From: Cantharellus purpuraceus
Lineage: Eukaryota > Basidiomycota > Agaricomycetes > Cantharellales > Hydnaceae
Length of the DNA: 64,000 nucleotides
Assembly (NCBI GenBank): GCA_025174535.1
Contig: JALBUN010000005.1
Span: 248,001-312,000, forward strand
Direction: 5' to 3'
The notes under the pieces were generated by a model. That model had not been told where the DNA came from. It saw nothing but the letters and a program-made list of their open reading frames with translations, and did not search any database. Positions 23,750 through 35,362 of the stretch are shown in pieces; within the stretch, counting starts at the first letter, position 1, and each line of letters opens with the position of its first letter. The position numbers and the translations under genes were made by a program.

Positions 23750-24900
23750 CAGGCATCATACTCACTTAATGGCAGTGGCAGAAAGCTTCAAATCTCAGAC
23801 AGAAGACGCTTTGCATCAGCCATCAGTCATTACTCTAATACACATCGCTTCATGACATCTACCAGTGTGCATTGTCGATAATATGTTTATGTGCCCGCAC
23901 CAAGACGTCAAGTATAATGTCATCTAGCCGCAAGCACAAGAGCTTGCAGCTGCTGCATGGCATTTGTGTTCATGTCTCAATGTGAGGTAGTGCTCCCAGC
24001 ATAAGTGAATATGAGTCTCAACTTGCGTCCAACAATCTTAGCCTTAAAGAGTATTACATGCAAAGCACCCGAGAGCAACTTCACATTGCTGCATGACATG
24101 GTGCCAGACAACTGCAATTCACACTGCACATTCCAGGACCACATCTGAACATGATCAGATCTTGATGCACAGGGTCTTGTGGCTACAAACGCGATTCCCT
24201 GCTTTTATCACCTCTCGATGAATCCTGACATCCAGAGGTCCTGTCTGACGTCCAGCCCCATCTGGACAATGCAAAGACAATGCACAACACAGAATGTGAT
24301 ACCATCCATACTTGACGCAAGGTGAAATTGAACACAGCATACAGTTTTTCCTCTACAGGCGGTGTCCTCGATCGAGTGCTGAAGGTGATTGCCTCGACAC
24401 AGAAGTTGGTGTATTCACAGGTGTTTGAGAAGAACAGACAAGGAGTGGACAAACAATCAAATAAACACGTATGAAATTCCAGAATAGGCGAAGATATTGT
24501 CAATGTGCACTAGAACAATATTTGGATTTGCTTCTTTCCAGAGATATCACAATTGCAGATGCTTACAAAGGGTATCAAGTCAGCCTCTGCCTTCGTTCTC
24601 AGACAAAACCCATTAGGTACTAATAATAAGTAGGACTTTATTAATTCATTACCTGTGACCACATTGCGCTAGGGGCACCAAGGTGAAAGTGTCACATGAG
24701 AAGAAGCCATGGAGAAGGAAGAGACTTTGGCAATAGGTCATTCATGGAGAACCATTAAAACAAAAAGATACTGCTGACAGGACGTCCTGGTGCTGGTTAA
24801 AAGCAGGATAAGTCTCCTTATATAGGGCTAGAAAGATATCGATTCTTCAAACACAGCTTGAGTGCAGGCCTTGCATTGAGGGAAGCTGGTTGGCTCCTGG
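23750..24900. repeat. Segment B, copy 2 (long form)
   Basis: The part at 24000-24530 matches 12060-12600 directly. The whole stretch matches the reverse complement of about 41240-42425, including the CACATTGCGCTAGGG block (24660) and the GGCAGTGGC-GAAAGCTTC block (23775). No intact gene. Confidence 0.6.
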
Positions 24901-25719
24901 AACATCTGCACGATTGTTACATCCTGTAACACCAAGTTCCGATCTCCGGATTCCATCTCCACCTCCATCAACTCCACCTCCATCAACTCCAGACCTGCCA
25001 TTGTTCTCCTCATTAGTAGTCTTCTTCTTATGGGTTACAACAACCGTTATACTTTCTAATTGTTTAGTATTAGTTCGGACATGAGTCCAAACTCCGAACT
25101 CCTTTCCATGTTGTATTCCATATTAGTCTTATTGTCTTATCACTTTTAGTTTTACCATTCAATTCTCTACATACTTATACGGGCTACTTCTTGTATGTTA
25201 CAGTAGTTCATATATCAACTAAGATTCCCCATCAGCTTCTTGGTTACTAGCTTCTTGACAAGTATCTTCTTGACAAGTCGAACTCTGGATCCTTGATCCA
25301 ACTCTGTACTCTGAACTCCAAAATATTGGACCGACGATTCGAGGGGGCGCAACACATAAGTTGAAGCCAAGTCCACTCGATCCGACTCAAATGTTATTTG
25401 TCCCCACCTGTCTCTGGTTGAACTGGAACAGTAAAGTCCCATCCCCTTCCTCACTAGTATCCAAATACCAGCTACTCCTTTAAACTCCGAGTTTTCAGCA
25501 CTTAACAACGATGGGATATGGGCTCATTACAGGTCTTTTTGCACCAGTGTCTACGCTAACTGAAAGCGGTTTATCTGATCAGCAGGATCTGGCTCAAGTT
25601 ACTGGAATGCAAGGTAGCATGTATGAAATGAATTTCCATGCTAGAATTCGGTTCTAGACCCTTTGTGATGCTGAGGATGCATGGCACGTTGATGCATGGG
25701 AGCGAAGGAGTCGACGACA
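24900..25719. other. Insertion of about 0.83 kb inside the direct repeat
   Basis: The sequence is absent from the corresponding place at about 12650. It contains a short CTCCACCTCCATCAA tandem (24958-24990). The part at 24925-25202 starts TGTAAC and ends TTACA like an LTR, but I find no second copy or target duplication. No coding region. Confidence 0.35.
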
Positions 25720-27046
25720 TCCCGAGTAGGAGGCTTGAGCATTTGCCGGTGACCAGGCTATCTACCAGTCCCCAGATCTACCTCATGCTGGAGCCAGCCA
25801 TGTGAGCAAGCAACACACCTATTTCCAAAGAGCCTCAGAGTAAACCAGCTCCCCAGTATGTGTATGCTTCCTGATCAATCTGTGATGATGACGATTGGCA
25901 GAAGCCACCCTCCAAGGTGTATTAAATACAATGCATGACTCAAATTTCTTTCCCCGCACCAGGAAGGATGTACCCTCCTGTCTCTGGTCCGCGTATGAAC
26001 GTGTAAACAGCATGACGATGAATTTCAAGATGGACATAATGGTGAATTGGATGTCCTACTTATATTCGCATGTGATGCATTTTGTGCGTTGAACTGAACT
26101 CAACCACACATTGTTCAGGCTGGTCTATTCTCGGCCATCAGCCCTGCCTTCATCATGAATATGCAGCCCAACCTGAATCCAAGCCCTAGTAACACCATGA
26201 ACTCCCTGCTGAAGATCGAGGTAGCTCAAGTGTTTGCTGTACAGTCTAGTGCTGTGCAGTGGATTCTTGGGATCTCTACTGACATGGACATTGTCACTGC
26301 AGTGGATTCTTGGGATCTCTACTGACACGGACATTGTCACTGCAGTGGCAGGAATGGTGCCGGAAATTGAGTGGCCTACAGAGGACAACATAGTGGGGTG
26401 CTGGATCGATTAAAGAGCCACTTCTATGCATGCTTTGATCCTACTCGGCAGATTCTTCCCCTCACACAAGCACGGGCAGTGGCATGCTTTAAAGCAATGC
26501 GCCACTTTTACGCTGGACGAAATATATCCCCAACTCTCAACATTTACGTATATGGAAGAGTATGTTCCGGTGATGATTATAGCCATTACGAGCTACACAC
26601 AGATGACAACTTCAACCTGGTTGGCTGTGCAGCAGTCTCTGTGCCCCCGACACTGGACGTCACATCCCTTCCATTATCTGAGCATATGTGGATGGCACAT
26701 GTGTTCACGCACCGCCTGCAGAGGGGTGACAGGAAGTCATATTTTGTCAAGTTTGTGATTGATTTCATCAAAATCTGTCTGGACTCAGAATCCCCCAGCC
26801 GTTTGGTGGCAGACTGTCTGCTACTATCAGGCATGCTGATTGGCCTACAAATCAATTGGCCATATCTGGCCAGGCTTGACATGAGGTAAGGGTGTCTTTC
26901 TTCCCATGAGAATGACCTCACATCTATTCAGTAAAGCCATTGAAACATTTCGCAAATCTGTGATGGCTCACATGCTAGGTATTCTTGTTGATGATATTCC
27001 AGTCCCGCCTCAGCAGGAGTGGCATCAAGATGCTCTGAAATTACTT
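25720..27046 (+). pseudogene. DUF6535 gene copy with internal deletion
   Basis: Direct-orientation copy of 12.65-14.75 kb. The first exon is frameshifted. About 780 bp (13183-13961 of the intact gene) are missing at a join near 26216. A 43-bp segment is tandemly doubled at 26256-26341, which shifts the frame again. The open part 26371-26889 keeps RLKSHFYACFDPTRQILPL, MRHFYAGRNISPTLNIYVYG and VADCLLLSGMLIGLQIN. It ends at the edge of the right inner arm. Non-functional. Confidence 0.8.
26256..26341. repeat. 43-bp tandem duplication
   Basis: Two units, 26256-26298 and 26299-26341, differ at one base (ATGG/ACGG). The intact gene has a single unit. Confidence 0.9.
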
Positions 27047-27059
27047 CTCGACTGGCTTG

Positions 27060-27560
27060 TATATGTATGATGACATGATGCATGGCCTATTGTGATGAGA
27101 TTGAGCTCAAACGTGTAGGTCATTGCAATTATATCATTCAACCCTTGACGTTATTCAGATCCCGCAATAAAGGAAGAAATTGGAGGATAGTGTCACATCA
27201 GAGGCATGCACTAGTAGGCCATGGCATGTCTGTGTCTCGCCGTGTTGAGTTTGCTGGCTTGAGATTGCAGTTGAATCCACGATAGGATTAGATTGCTTCT
27301 CTCAATTGGCTTGCAGATAGATGCATGGCCTATTATGAAGAGATTGGATTGATTCGAACGCGCGTATCGTTACTTGATCAGCCAAGTCATGCCCACCAAT
27401 GCCGGCCCTGACAATAACCCCGTTACAACGAATAGATAATCAAATCTTCCACTGTGGGATAGTGACATGCAAGCCATGACATGTAATGTCCTTGCCATGA
27501 AGTGAACGTCTTCCATGACCGGTTTGCATATATATCGTGTGATGCATGGCCTATTCTAAC
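27060..27560. repeat. Degenerate tandem repeat, right-arm copy
   Basis: Mirror of the units at 20390-20897. The landmark ATGCATGGCCTATT recurs at about 27078, 27322 and 27541. Confidence 0.6.
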
Positions 27561-27842
27561 AAGTTCAAAGGTATGCGATGTTATTTTGCACTCATGCTCA
27601 GATTTCCATTAGGAAGTGGTTCATTGGCGGCCTGCAAAGGATGAGGTCAGGTTTGGCTGTGTTATCCTATGGTGTGGTCCTCGCGTGTCTGGCCCAGAAT
27701 GGCGATCAGCTGTCGCCTAGCCTATGTGCTCAGAATAATGGTGGTAGAGCTGGCGAAAACCACGGAGATGTGAACAAAACATGGAGCTTTGTGTGCATGA
27801 AGCATCAATAGGTAACGAGAGCACCGTGCTGTAAGCAACAAG

Positions 27843-27847
27843 ATGAG
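27843..27847. repeat. Target-site duplication, left copy
   Basis: ATGAG flanks the retrotransposon here and at 34267-34271. The uninterrupted left arm has a single copy (reverse strand, 20097-20101). Confidence 0.95.
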
Positions 27848-28209
27848 TGTCAGGGTTCAAATAAGTCATATTCTATTTTTAGTATTTTCTCTTGACACCC
27901 CTATCAGCGCAGCCTGTCAGGGTGCGTCTCCCCTATTTCATTGCCCCTATCACTTCCCCTATCTTTCCTCCCCTATCTTGGTTCTCCTATCTGTCTCCAT
28001 CATTTAGTATAAAGACTCGCCTTGGTGCAGTGTGATCCCCTCAGCTTGATCTCTGAGGATATCTGCTGTACCAGGTAAGTCCCATGTATTTATCAGAAAC
28101 AGCTGTATAGACTGAGGATATCCGCTGTACCAGCTGGCATTATTTCTTATCGGCTCTCACTTATTGAGTATCTTGTTGTTGTGGCCTCGTCATCAGCGTC
28201 GCCCTCACA
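27848..28209 (+). repeat. 5' LTR
   Basis: 362 bp. It differs from the 3' LTR at 27992 and 28064 only; both are T here and C in the other LTR, next to G. Confidence 0.95.
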
Positions 28210-28277
28210 GAAGATCAAGCTCATAAGACGACCCCACACCTCATAACACTTTCCCTATTAACTACTTCACCGATACC

Positions 28278-29420
28278 ATGACCGATCAGCTCCCTGAAGC
28301 CTATTGGGACACTCTAGGTGAAAGTGGTGGCTTTCTGCGAGCGTTGTTCAACACCCAGGCGCAGCAGCTCCAGCAGCTGCAACTCCAGAACCAGCACCTC
28401 CAAAGCCAGTTCGCCAATGTCCAGAACAACCTAGCAGATGCTGCCACTGCTGCCGCCATCGCTGCAGCACAGACCATCTCTCAGACCACCTCATTTCCCA
28501 CACCTTCTCCTACATTGTCATCCGTTCGCCCAATAAGGGCAGCTGAACCAGCCAAATTCAATGGAGATCGTGCAGAGACAGAAGGTTTCATTCGCTCTAT
28601 CAGGCTTGCCATTGCAGTCCAGCCTACATCTTTCCCAGATGAGCGGACCAAGATCCTCTATGCCCTCTCTTTTATGACAGGAGGTTCTGCTGAAGTATGG
28701 GCGCACAATGAGACGCAGGCAGTCATTGACAGGACCTCACCGCTATCCACCTTGGAGGAATTCATTAAGCAAGTGGAGAACACTTTTGGGGACCCTGACC
28801 GCTCTCGAACAGCATGAACAAAGCTACACGATCTTAGGATGACACCTGGCATGTCAGCAGATGAATACACGGCACAGTTTGAGATACTAGCAGGAAGGAC
28901 TGGGTTTAATGATGCAGCACTGGAAGATGCCTATGCCCGAGGGCTCCCTGCAATGATTCTTGACAAGATCCATGCACAGCCATCCCTCCCATCCGATCTC
29001 AAGGCATGGAAGGAAGCGGCCTGTCAAATTGACTGCAACCACCGTCGTCTTCTAGAAGTGAGACGTGCTCAGACTTCCCTCACTCCTGCCCGCTCTACCC
29101 CATCCCGCCCTCACAGCACTCCGGTCATCTCTGTATCAACTACCTTGGCAACCTCTAATGGTGCTGCACCTATGGATATTGACTCCAACCGCCATCGCAT
29201 TGAGACTCGGATGTGCTATAACTGTGGAAAGTGTGGCCATATATCCCCAGCATGCCCTGAACCACGCAAGGAACGTATCCGAGCTGATCTCACACAAACA
29301 GCAATTGCAGGCATGATATCAGAGTCAGTAGCAGCTGCACTGAAGGCCAAGGAAGAAGTGCAGAAGGCAGTAATTCCAAAGCAAGAGGAGAAGCAGGATT
29401 TTCAGGCCAGTCAGCAGTGA
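28278..29420 (+). pseudogene. gag: Retrotransposon gag, one in-frame TGA
   Basis: From ATG 28278, a Gln-rich coiled N-terminus leads into a capsid-like domain (PAKFNGDRAETEGFIRSIRL, TKILYALSFMTGGSAEVW). A TGA at 28815-28817 interrupts the frame, which then continues unchanged (MTPGMSADEYTAQFEILAGR). The C-terminus has the nucleocapsid zinc knuckle CYNCGKCGHISPAC (CX2CX4HX4C). Known role of Gag: building the cytoplasmic particle and packaging element RNA. The stop sits where CGA to TGA would explain it. Confidence 0.85.
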
Positions 29421-29983
29421 AGAGCATGCCCTGCCTGACAAACTGGTTTTCAGTTCTTGAATCATGTACTGTAGGGCTCACAAGCGATATGTTACACGCA
29501 CACTCCCTTGTCCATCAGACTGAAACCAAAACAGCCATGCCTGAAAACCCTTCTCAACTTCCAGCTAAACATGATGACCCTCCTCGTCTCTACCTTCGAT
29601 CTGCAGACATCCGTCGATGTACAAGAATTCCCATGAAAATCCACTCGGTAGACACTGGATACCCTCTAGCTGTGGATGCACTCCTCGATAGTGGTGCTAC
29701 AGGAATGTTCATTGATGCAGAATATGTCAAAGCAGAGAAACTTCGAACACGCCCTCTACCACATGCCATACCTGTTTATAACATTGATGGGACCCCAAAT
29801 GAAGCAGGTTCAATCAAGGAAGAAGTCGATCTCATCTGCACATATGGGACCCATACTGAACGTGCCACATTTTCAGTCACAAGCCTGGGAACCTTTGGCA
29901 TAATTGTTGGGCACACCTGGCTTGTGAAGCACAACCCAGGTAGACTGGCGTACAGGAAAGGTACAGATGACTCGCTGCCCTGA
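29417..29983 (+). pseudogene. Retrotransposon aspartic protease region
   Basis: This frame overlaps the gag stop by four bases in the -1 frame, as expected for programmed frameshifting between Gag and Pol. The active-site motif is LLDSGATGMFID. Further on, IIVGHTWLVKHNP marks the end of the protease fold. Just after that (near 29939) two bases appear to be missing, which shifts the reverse-transcriptase part to another frame. Confidence 0.8.
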
Positions 29984-32900
29984 TTCATGTGGAGAAGTAC
30001 CGGAACACAAAGAGCATTCGCTTGGTACAACTCCTTCAAATGGCAAGAACTCACACGGGCAACCCCAATACGAGGGAGACCGAACATTTGTTATCTTTGT
30101 AGAAGAAGACTTGGAGAATATCTATGCTGGTTCAACAGTTTCTCAACAGCTCGCACAGAAGGCTGCAGAATCTACTCCAGTCAAAACCTTTGAGGAGATT
30201 GTCCCAAAGGCGTACTGGGGATTTAAGGATGTTTTTGCAAAGGAGTCCTTTGACCAACTTCCACCTCGAAAACTGTGGGACCACGCTATTGAACTCACTC
30301 CAGGAGCACAACCCTTCAGCACAAAGGTCTATCCAATGTCCCCAAATGAGCAGAAGGAGTTGGACGCATTCCTTGAGGAGAACCTACGGAATCATCGTAT
30401 ACGTCCTTCCAAGTCACCCATGGCATCCCCTGTCTTTTTTGTGAAGAAGAAGGACGGTAATCTTTGTTTTGTGCAAGACTACCGCAAGCTGAATGATATC
30501 ACAATCAAGAATGCCTACCCACTACCCCTGGTACCAGACATCATGAATAAAATTGCCGCAGCCAATGCCAAGTACTTTACCAAGCTTGACATCCGATGGG
30601 GATATAACAATGTGCGTATTAAAGAGGGCGATGAGTGGAAGGCAGCCTTTCGAACCAATCGTGGTCTATTTGAACCCCTGGTCATGTTCTTTGGTCTCAC
30701 AAACAGCCCAGCAACCTTTCAGACGATGATGAATGGCATTTTCAAGGAGCTCATTGACGATGGCACTATGGTAGTGTTCATGGACGACATCCTCATTTTC
30801 ACTGAATCCCTAGAACAACACCACACGATTGTGCAATCTGTCCTTGAAATTCTTCGGGCCAACCACCTGTACCTCAAACCAGAGAAATGCCTTTTCTCGC
30901 AACTGAAGGTAGATTATCTTGGATTGATTCTCTCACAGGGACAGGTAGCTATGGACCCAGTTAAGGTGGCTGGAGTCAGGGACTGGCCCACACCGCGCAA
31001 TGTGACAGAAGTCAAATCCTTCCTGGGTTTCATCAATTTCTATCGTCGCTTCATTGAAAACTTCTCACATATCGCAAAGCCTCTGAATCGGTTAACAAAG
31101 GCAGATACACAGTGGTCTTGGATACCTGATGGCCCAGAACAAGAAGCCTTTGATAAACTCAAGCAGCTTGTCACGTCAACTCCAATCCTTGTCCTCCCAG
31201 ATCAAACCAAGCATTTTCGACTAGAGACAGATGCTTCAGCATATGCAACAGGTGCTGTTCTATCTCAACTCTGTGACGATGAGAAATGGAGGTCGGTAGG
31301 TTTTGTATCCAAGAGCCTTTCAGATGCAGAGCACAACTATGCCATCCATGATAAGGAATTGCTCTCAGTCATCCGTGGACTAGAAGAATGGTGCCACATC
31401 TTGGAAGGGACCAAATACAAGATTGAAATCCTTAACGACCATCAAAACCTCACATATTTCCGTACAGCTCAAAATCTCAATTGTCGACAAGCTCGCTGGT
31501 CACTATACCTTTCTTGTTTTGACTTTGAACTGATCCACCATCCTGGACGACATTCAGCCAAACCTGATGCCCTCTCACGACGTGTAGATCATAAGCGGGG
31601 GGAGGAAGATAACCAGATTCTTCTTGGCCCTGAGCTGTTCCACATCGATGCGACATCCACCTATCCAGGGCCAGAAGCTCAAATGATCACAGGAGAAGGA
31701 GACATATTCCTGGAACGTGTGCGGAACTGCACCAACAGAGATGAAAAGGTTGTAAAGGCTCTTAAGGAACTTGGTCCCTCTCGGAATTTACAAGGACAGG
31801 AATGGACCGAGGAGAATGGACTCGTCCTCTATCGTGGCAAGGTATATGTCCCTCTTGACCCAAAATTGCGCCATGACATTGTAAGGGCACACCACGATAC
31901 TCACATTACAGGTCACCCTGGTCGCTGGAGAACAACAGAACTTGTATCCCACAGCTACTGGTGGCCTGGATTTGGACGATACATTGCCAAATACGTCAAG
32001 GGATGTGACCTCTGCAATCGGACAAAAACTTTCCCTGCTCCTCCTATGGGTAAACTCCTGCCTAATCGTGTCCCAGATCGGAGGTGGCAAGTGATATCTG
32101 TTGACCTTATTGTAGAACTACCCATCAGCCATGGCTATGATGCACTCCTTGTTGTTGTGGACCGTCTTTCCAAACGAGCACATGTTATCCCTACCACCTC
32201 TGACATCAACTCCATAGGAGTTGCATGACTTTTCCGAGACCATGTGTGGAAACACCACGGCCTTCCTGAGGAGATCATCAGTGACCATGGCACCCAGTTT
32301 GTCTCTCAATTTATGCGCGAGCTCAATAAGCTTTTGGGGATCAAGGTTGCAGCATCCACAGCATATCATCCACAAACCGATGGTCAGACGGAAAGGGTCA
32401 ATCAAGAAATTGAACAATACTTGAGGCTTTTCATCAATCAGCACCAGGATGACTGGATTGAGTGGGTTCCTCTTGCCGAATTCACATACAACAACCGCAT
32501 CCACTCCTCCACGCAATCAACCCCCTTCATGCTTGATACAGGCCAACACCCAAGGCTTGGGCTAGAGCCAATCTGAGAGACACGACTTGAAGCACTGGAA
32601 GAATTCACTGAGCGTATGGAGACAGCCACCACTGATGCTCGCTCCGCCCTGGAAAAGGCAGCAGATGATATGGCACGATTCTATGATGCCCATCGGCAAG
32701 CAGCCCCAGTATACAAACTTGGTGACAAGGTCTGGCTCAATGCACAAAATATCACCACCACCCGTCCAACCAAGAAACTTGATCACAAATGGTTAGGACC
32801 GTATGTGATTAATAAAGTGGTCTCACAAAATGCCTATGGCCTACGACTTCCCCCAATCTTTGGCCGCACTCATCCAGTGTTCTCTGTTGTCTTACTCCAT

Positions 32901-33308
32901 CCTTATGAAAAGGATCCCATCCCTGAACGCCAGTCATCTCCTCCACCACCTCCAGTCATTCGAGATGGAGTACAGGAATACGAAGTTGAGAAGATCCTTG
33001 ACAGCAGAGTTTTCCGAGGAAGACTGGAATACCTGGTGCGTTGGAAGGGCTATGGAGCTGCTGATGACCTCTGGATCCCAGCTAAGGATGCCAGTGGGGC
33101 TAGAAGGTGCATTGCAGACTTCCATCAGGAAAATCCTGAAGCCCCAAGGCGTATTTCGGCAGCCACCTATGCGGCTCTTCCCTTCAGACGCTTTGAGAAC
33201 TTCACAGAACCTCCCAAACAGGTCCTCTTTGATTGGACAGCTGGCAGGAACCCAACACGTGGTATTGGACACATTTCAGAGCCGCAGAATAGGCACAGTG
33301 AAGCTTAG
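29967..33308 (+). pseudogene. pol: Retrotransposon RT, RNase H, integrase and chromodomain
   Basis: The RT has DYRKLNDITIKNAYPLPLV and the catalytic FMDDIL box (near 30780; Ty3-type elements more often have YVDDIL). RNase H follows with ETDASAYATGAVLSQ (near 31228). The integrase has the HHCC zinc finger (about 31890-32020: HDTHITGH to CDLCNRTK), and a catalytic core with SVDLIVELP, ISDHGTQF and TDGQTERVNQEIEQY. A chromodomain (YLVRWKGYGAADDLWIP, about 32985-33130) ends the protein. Two TGA codons break the frame, at 32226-32228 and 32574-32576; both sit where CGA would restore Arg. In intact relatives these enzymes copy the RNA and insert the DNA, with the chromodomain steering to heterochromatin. 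Confidence 0.9.
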
Positions 33309-33414
33309 CGCTCACCAAATTCATCCATGCCGAAATTCCACTAACTGTATATAAGCCAGTGAATCCACTTCCCCTTCCTCAGTAAAACCATCATTGTTCA
33401 CTACCCAACCCACC

Positions 33415-33810
33415 ATGCCTTACCAGTCTGAATCCAACCCTCTACGCTCACTCCGTTCCTACCCCTCAATCACTTGGTCAGTTGACTCAAGGGATACTGC
33501 TCGTGCTGTAGAGGATTATAACCTCCCATCTCCACCTCCACAAGTTCATTTCCCCTTCTGGCATCGTAATCCATCCAGACGCCAGACATACTACATCGGG
33601 GACCCTCTATTCATCGGCAACTATGACATACCATATGCCTTCCAAGGGCTCGCCGGTAAAGTCACCTATGAGGGAGGGAGATGATACTTGGGGCAGTTTT
33701 CAGCACGAACAATCCCATATCCCCTGGAGAGTTCACCATCCCACTTTACCCCAAGGCAGAGAAGAGTCACCATCAACACTCGTCATGGGCTCTACTTTGG
33801 CAGAGAGTGA
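33415..33810 (+). pseudogene. Extra ORF between pol and the 3' LTR
   Basis: ATG 33415 opens a frame (MPYQSESNPLRSLRSYPSI, FWHRNPSRRQTYYIGDPLFI) that stops at TGA 33682. It then continues in the same frame (LGQFSARTIPYP, VTINTRHGLYFGRE) to a TGA at 33808. Codon use looks protein-like on both sides, so I read it as one gene of about 131 codons with a nonsense change. I do not recognise the product; its position would suit an accessory protein of this element family. Confidence 0.5.
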
Positions 33811-33904
33811 GAAGGGACCTTGCAGAGTGCTTCAGGGTGTGTCTCTCTTGAGATGGATGGGACGATAGTGCATATCGAGACGACATGCATTAAGAGGGAG
33901 GTGA

Positions 33905-34266
33905 TGTCAGGGTTCAAATAAGTCATATTCTATTTTTAGTATTTTCTCTTGACACCCCTATCAGCGCAGCCTGTCAGGGTGCGTCTCCCCTATTTCATTG
34001 CCCCTATCACTTCCCCTATCTTTCCTCCCCTATCTTGGTTCTCCTATCCGTCTCCATCATTTAGTATAAAGACTCGCCTTGGTGCAGTGTGATCCCCTCA
34101 GCTTGATCTCTGAGGATATCCGCTGTACCAGGTAAGTCCCATGTATTTATCAGAAACAGCTGTATAGACTGAGGATATCCGCTGTACCAGCTGGCATTAT
34201 TTCTTATCGGCTCTCACTTATTGAGTATCTTGTTGTTGTGGCCTCGTCATCAGCGTCGCCCTCACA
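33905..34266 (+). repeat. 3' LTR
   Basis: 362 bp, same ends as the 5' LTR. It keeps CG at 34049 and 34121 where the 5' LTR has TG. Confidence 0.95.
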
Positions 34267-34271
34267 ATGAG
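34267..34271. repeat. Target-site duplication, right copy
   Basis: ATGAG, identical to 27843-27847. Confidence 0.95.
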
Positions 34272-35362
34272 ATTTCTCTATGGTACTCTTTCGAGGGAAA
34301 GGTGAACTAATAGAAGGGGTTTGCATCGTGGTCATTGGAGGAGCGTTGTTGCCAGCAGGCAAGAAGCGGCTCAAGCTCTAGGTGGAGGGACCTTTGGCAC
34401 GAATGACAAATTAAGAATTCTTTTGTCTGTGGAAAGAAGTTTGACTCATCCATTTGCATGGCGAGATGCATAGGGACAGAGAACTCTGCAAAGAAAATTG
34501 TTAAATCGTTAAGGGCTTGTGGTTGTTAAAAAAACACTCAATGTTTTGTACAGAACACCTCAAGAACTCATTCAAGAATTCTCCAGACCTGCGTCACCGA
34601 GAGAGCCAGCAGTGATGCACATGGCAATAGACTAGTTTGTCACCCCGCTAAAGGTACGCCAGGGAATCCTAGCTCCATGATTCAGCTGATATAGATGAGA
34701 CTCACCGGGGCTTCCCCAATGGCAATTTGGCACAGCATTGGTGCATGAAACTTGCTTCTTCTCTTGATGTGGTATCATCAACTGAGGTCATCTGCTTCTG
34801 GACGATTTCCGGCCTGTGACACAATGTAAACGACTGAGCCGTGATGTTGTGCTTGGTGCGCATTGCGAGGTGCGTCATGCCATGAGCATCCTGAGACCCT
34901 AGGCGAACATACTATAACCTGCATGCCTGTACGTGCAGGCCTCCGGCATGTGAGGATGTGCGTGTATTCGTATACTACTTGCCGTGAGTCCTATCCTAGG
35001 TCAATCAGACAACGCGTTACAGGACCTTCCGCTCAAGCAAAATTAAAACGATCGTCGGAAAGATCCGCATACCCTACAGTGTGGACCCTTGTCAAGCGCT
35101 TCAGGCCTTGAGGCAACTTGAGTCATTGTTTGGGTCTCCGAAAGATTGTGTTGCCGCAACACTGTAGTTCAAACAAACTTGTTTGAGCTGGCTTCGTAGC
35201 TCCTATTTCTCCCTTTTCAACCTCGGTCCGTGTGATTCAATACCCTTCCTCATGTGCTGAAACAGTGAGCCTACTATCTCCAGTTCTCACGAAGAATATT
35301 GCCAAATGTGATTTAGTCATATTATTTGCCAGCCAATTTCCTGGCCACGGGCGGAGGATGCC
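34272..35362. other. Non-coding part of right inner arm
   Basis: Reverse complement of about 19006-20096. No gene seen. It ends at the promoter side of the EWWKK-type copy 2. Confidence 0.5.

Larger units (their letters stand above)
20898..27046. other. Spacer (loop) between the inverted arms
   Basis: 6.1 kb of mixed fragments: an inverted piece of the DUF6535 gene, a third EWWKK-type pseudogene, segment B copy 2, an insertion of about 0.83 kb at roughly 24893-25720, and a deleted DUF6535 copy. From 23750 to 27046 the order (segment B, then DUF6535) repeats that of 12.0-14.7 kb in direct orientation. Confidence 0.6.
27848..34266 (+). mobile_element. Ty3-type chromodomain LTR retrotransposon, decayed but recent
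   Basis: 6419 bp with two 362-bp LTRs that begin TGTCAGGG and end CCCTCACA, flanked by a 5-bp duplication. Internal order is gag (zinc knuckle), protease, reverse transcriptase, RNase H, integrase, chromodomain, then an extra ORF. This order with a C-terminal chromodomain places it in the chromovirus lineage. A purine-rich tract (AAGAGGGAGGTGA) just before the 3' LTR is the likely polypurine primer. It carries at least three in-frame TGA codons and a frame break at the protease/RT junction, so this copy cannot make its own enzymes. Confidence 0.95.

Noticed and set aside
24925..25202. Solo LTR
   Set aside because: TG/CA ends only; no second copy, no target duplication and no internal element found in the window.
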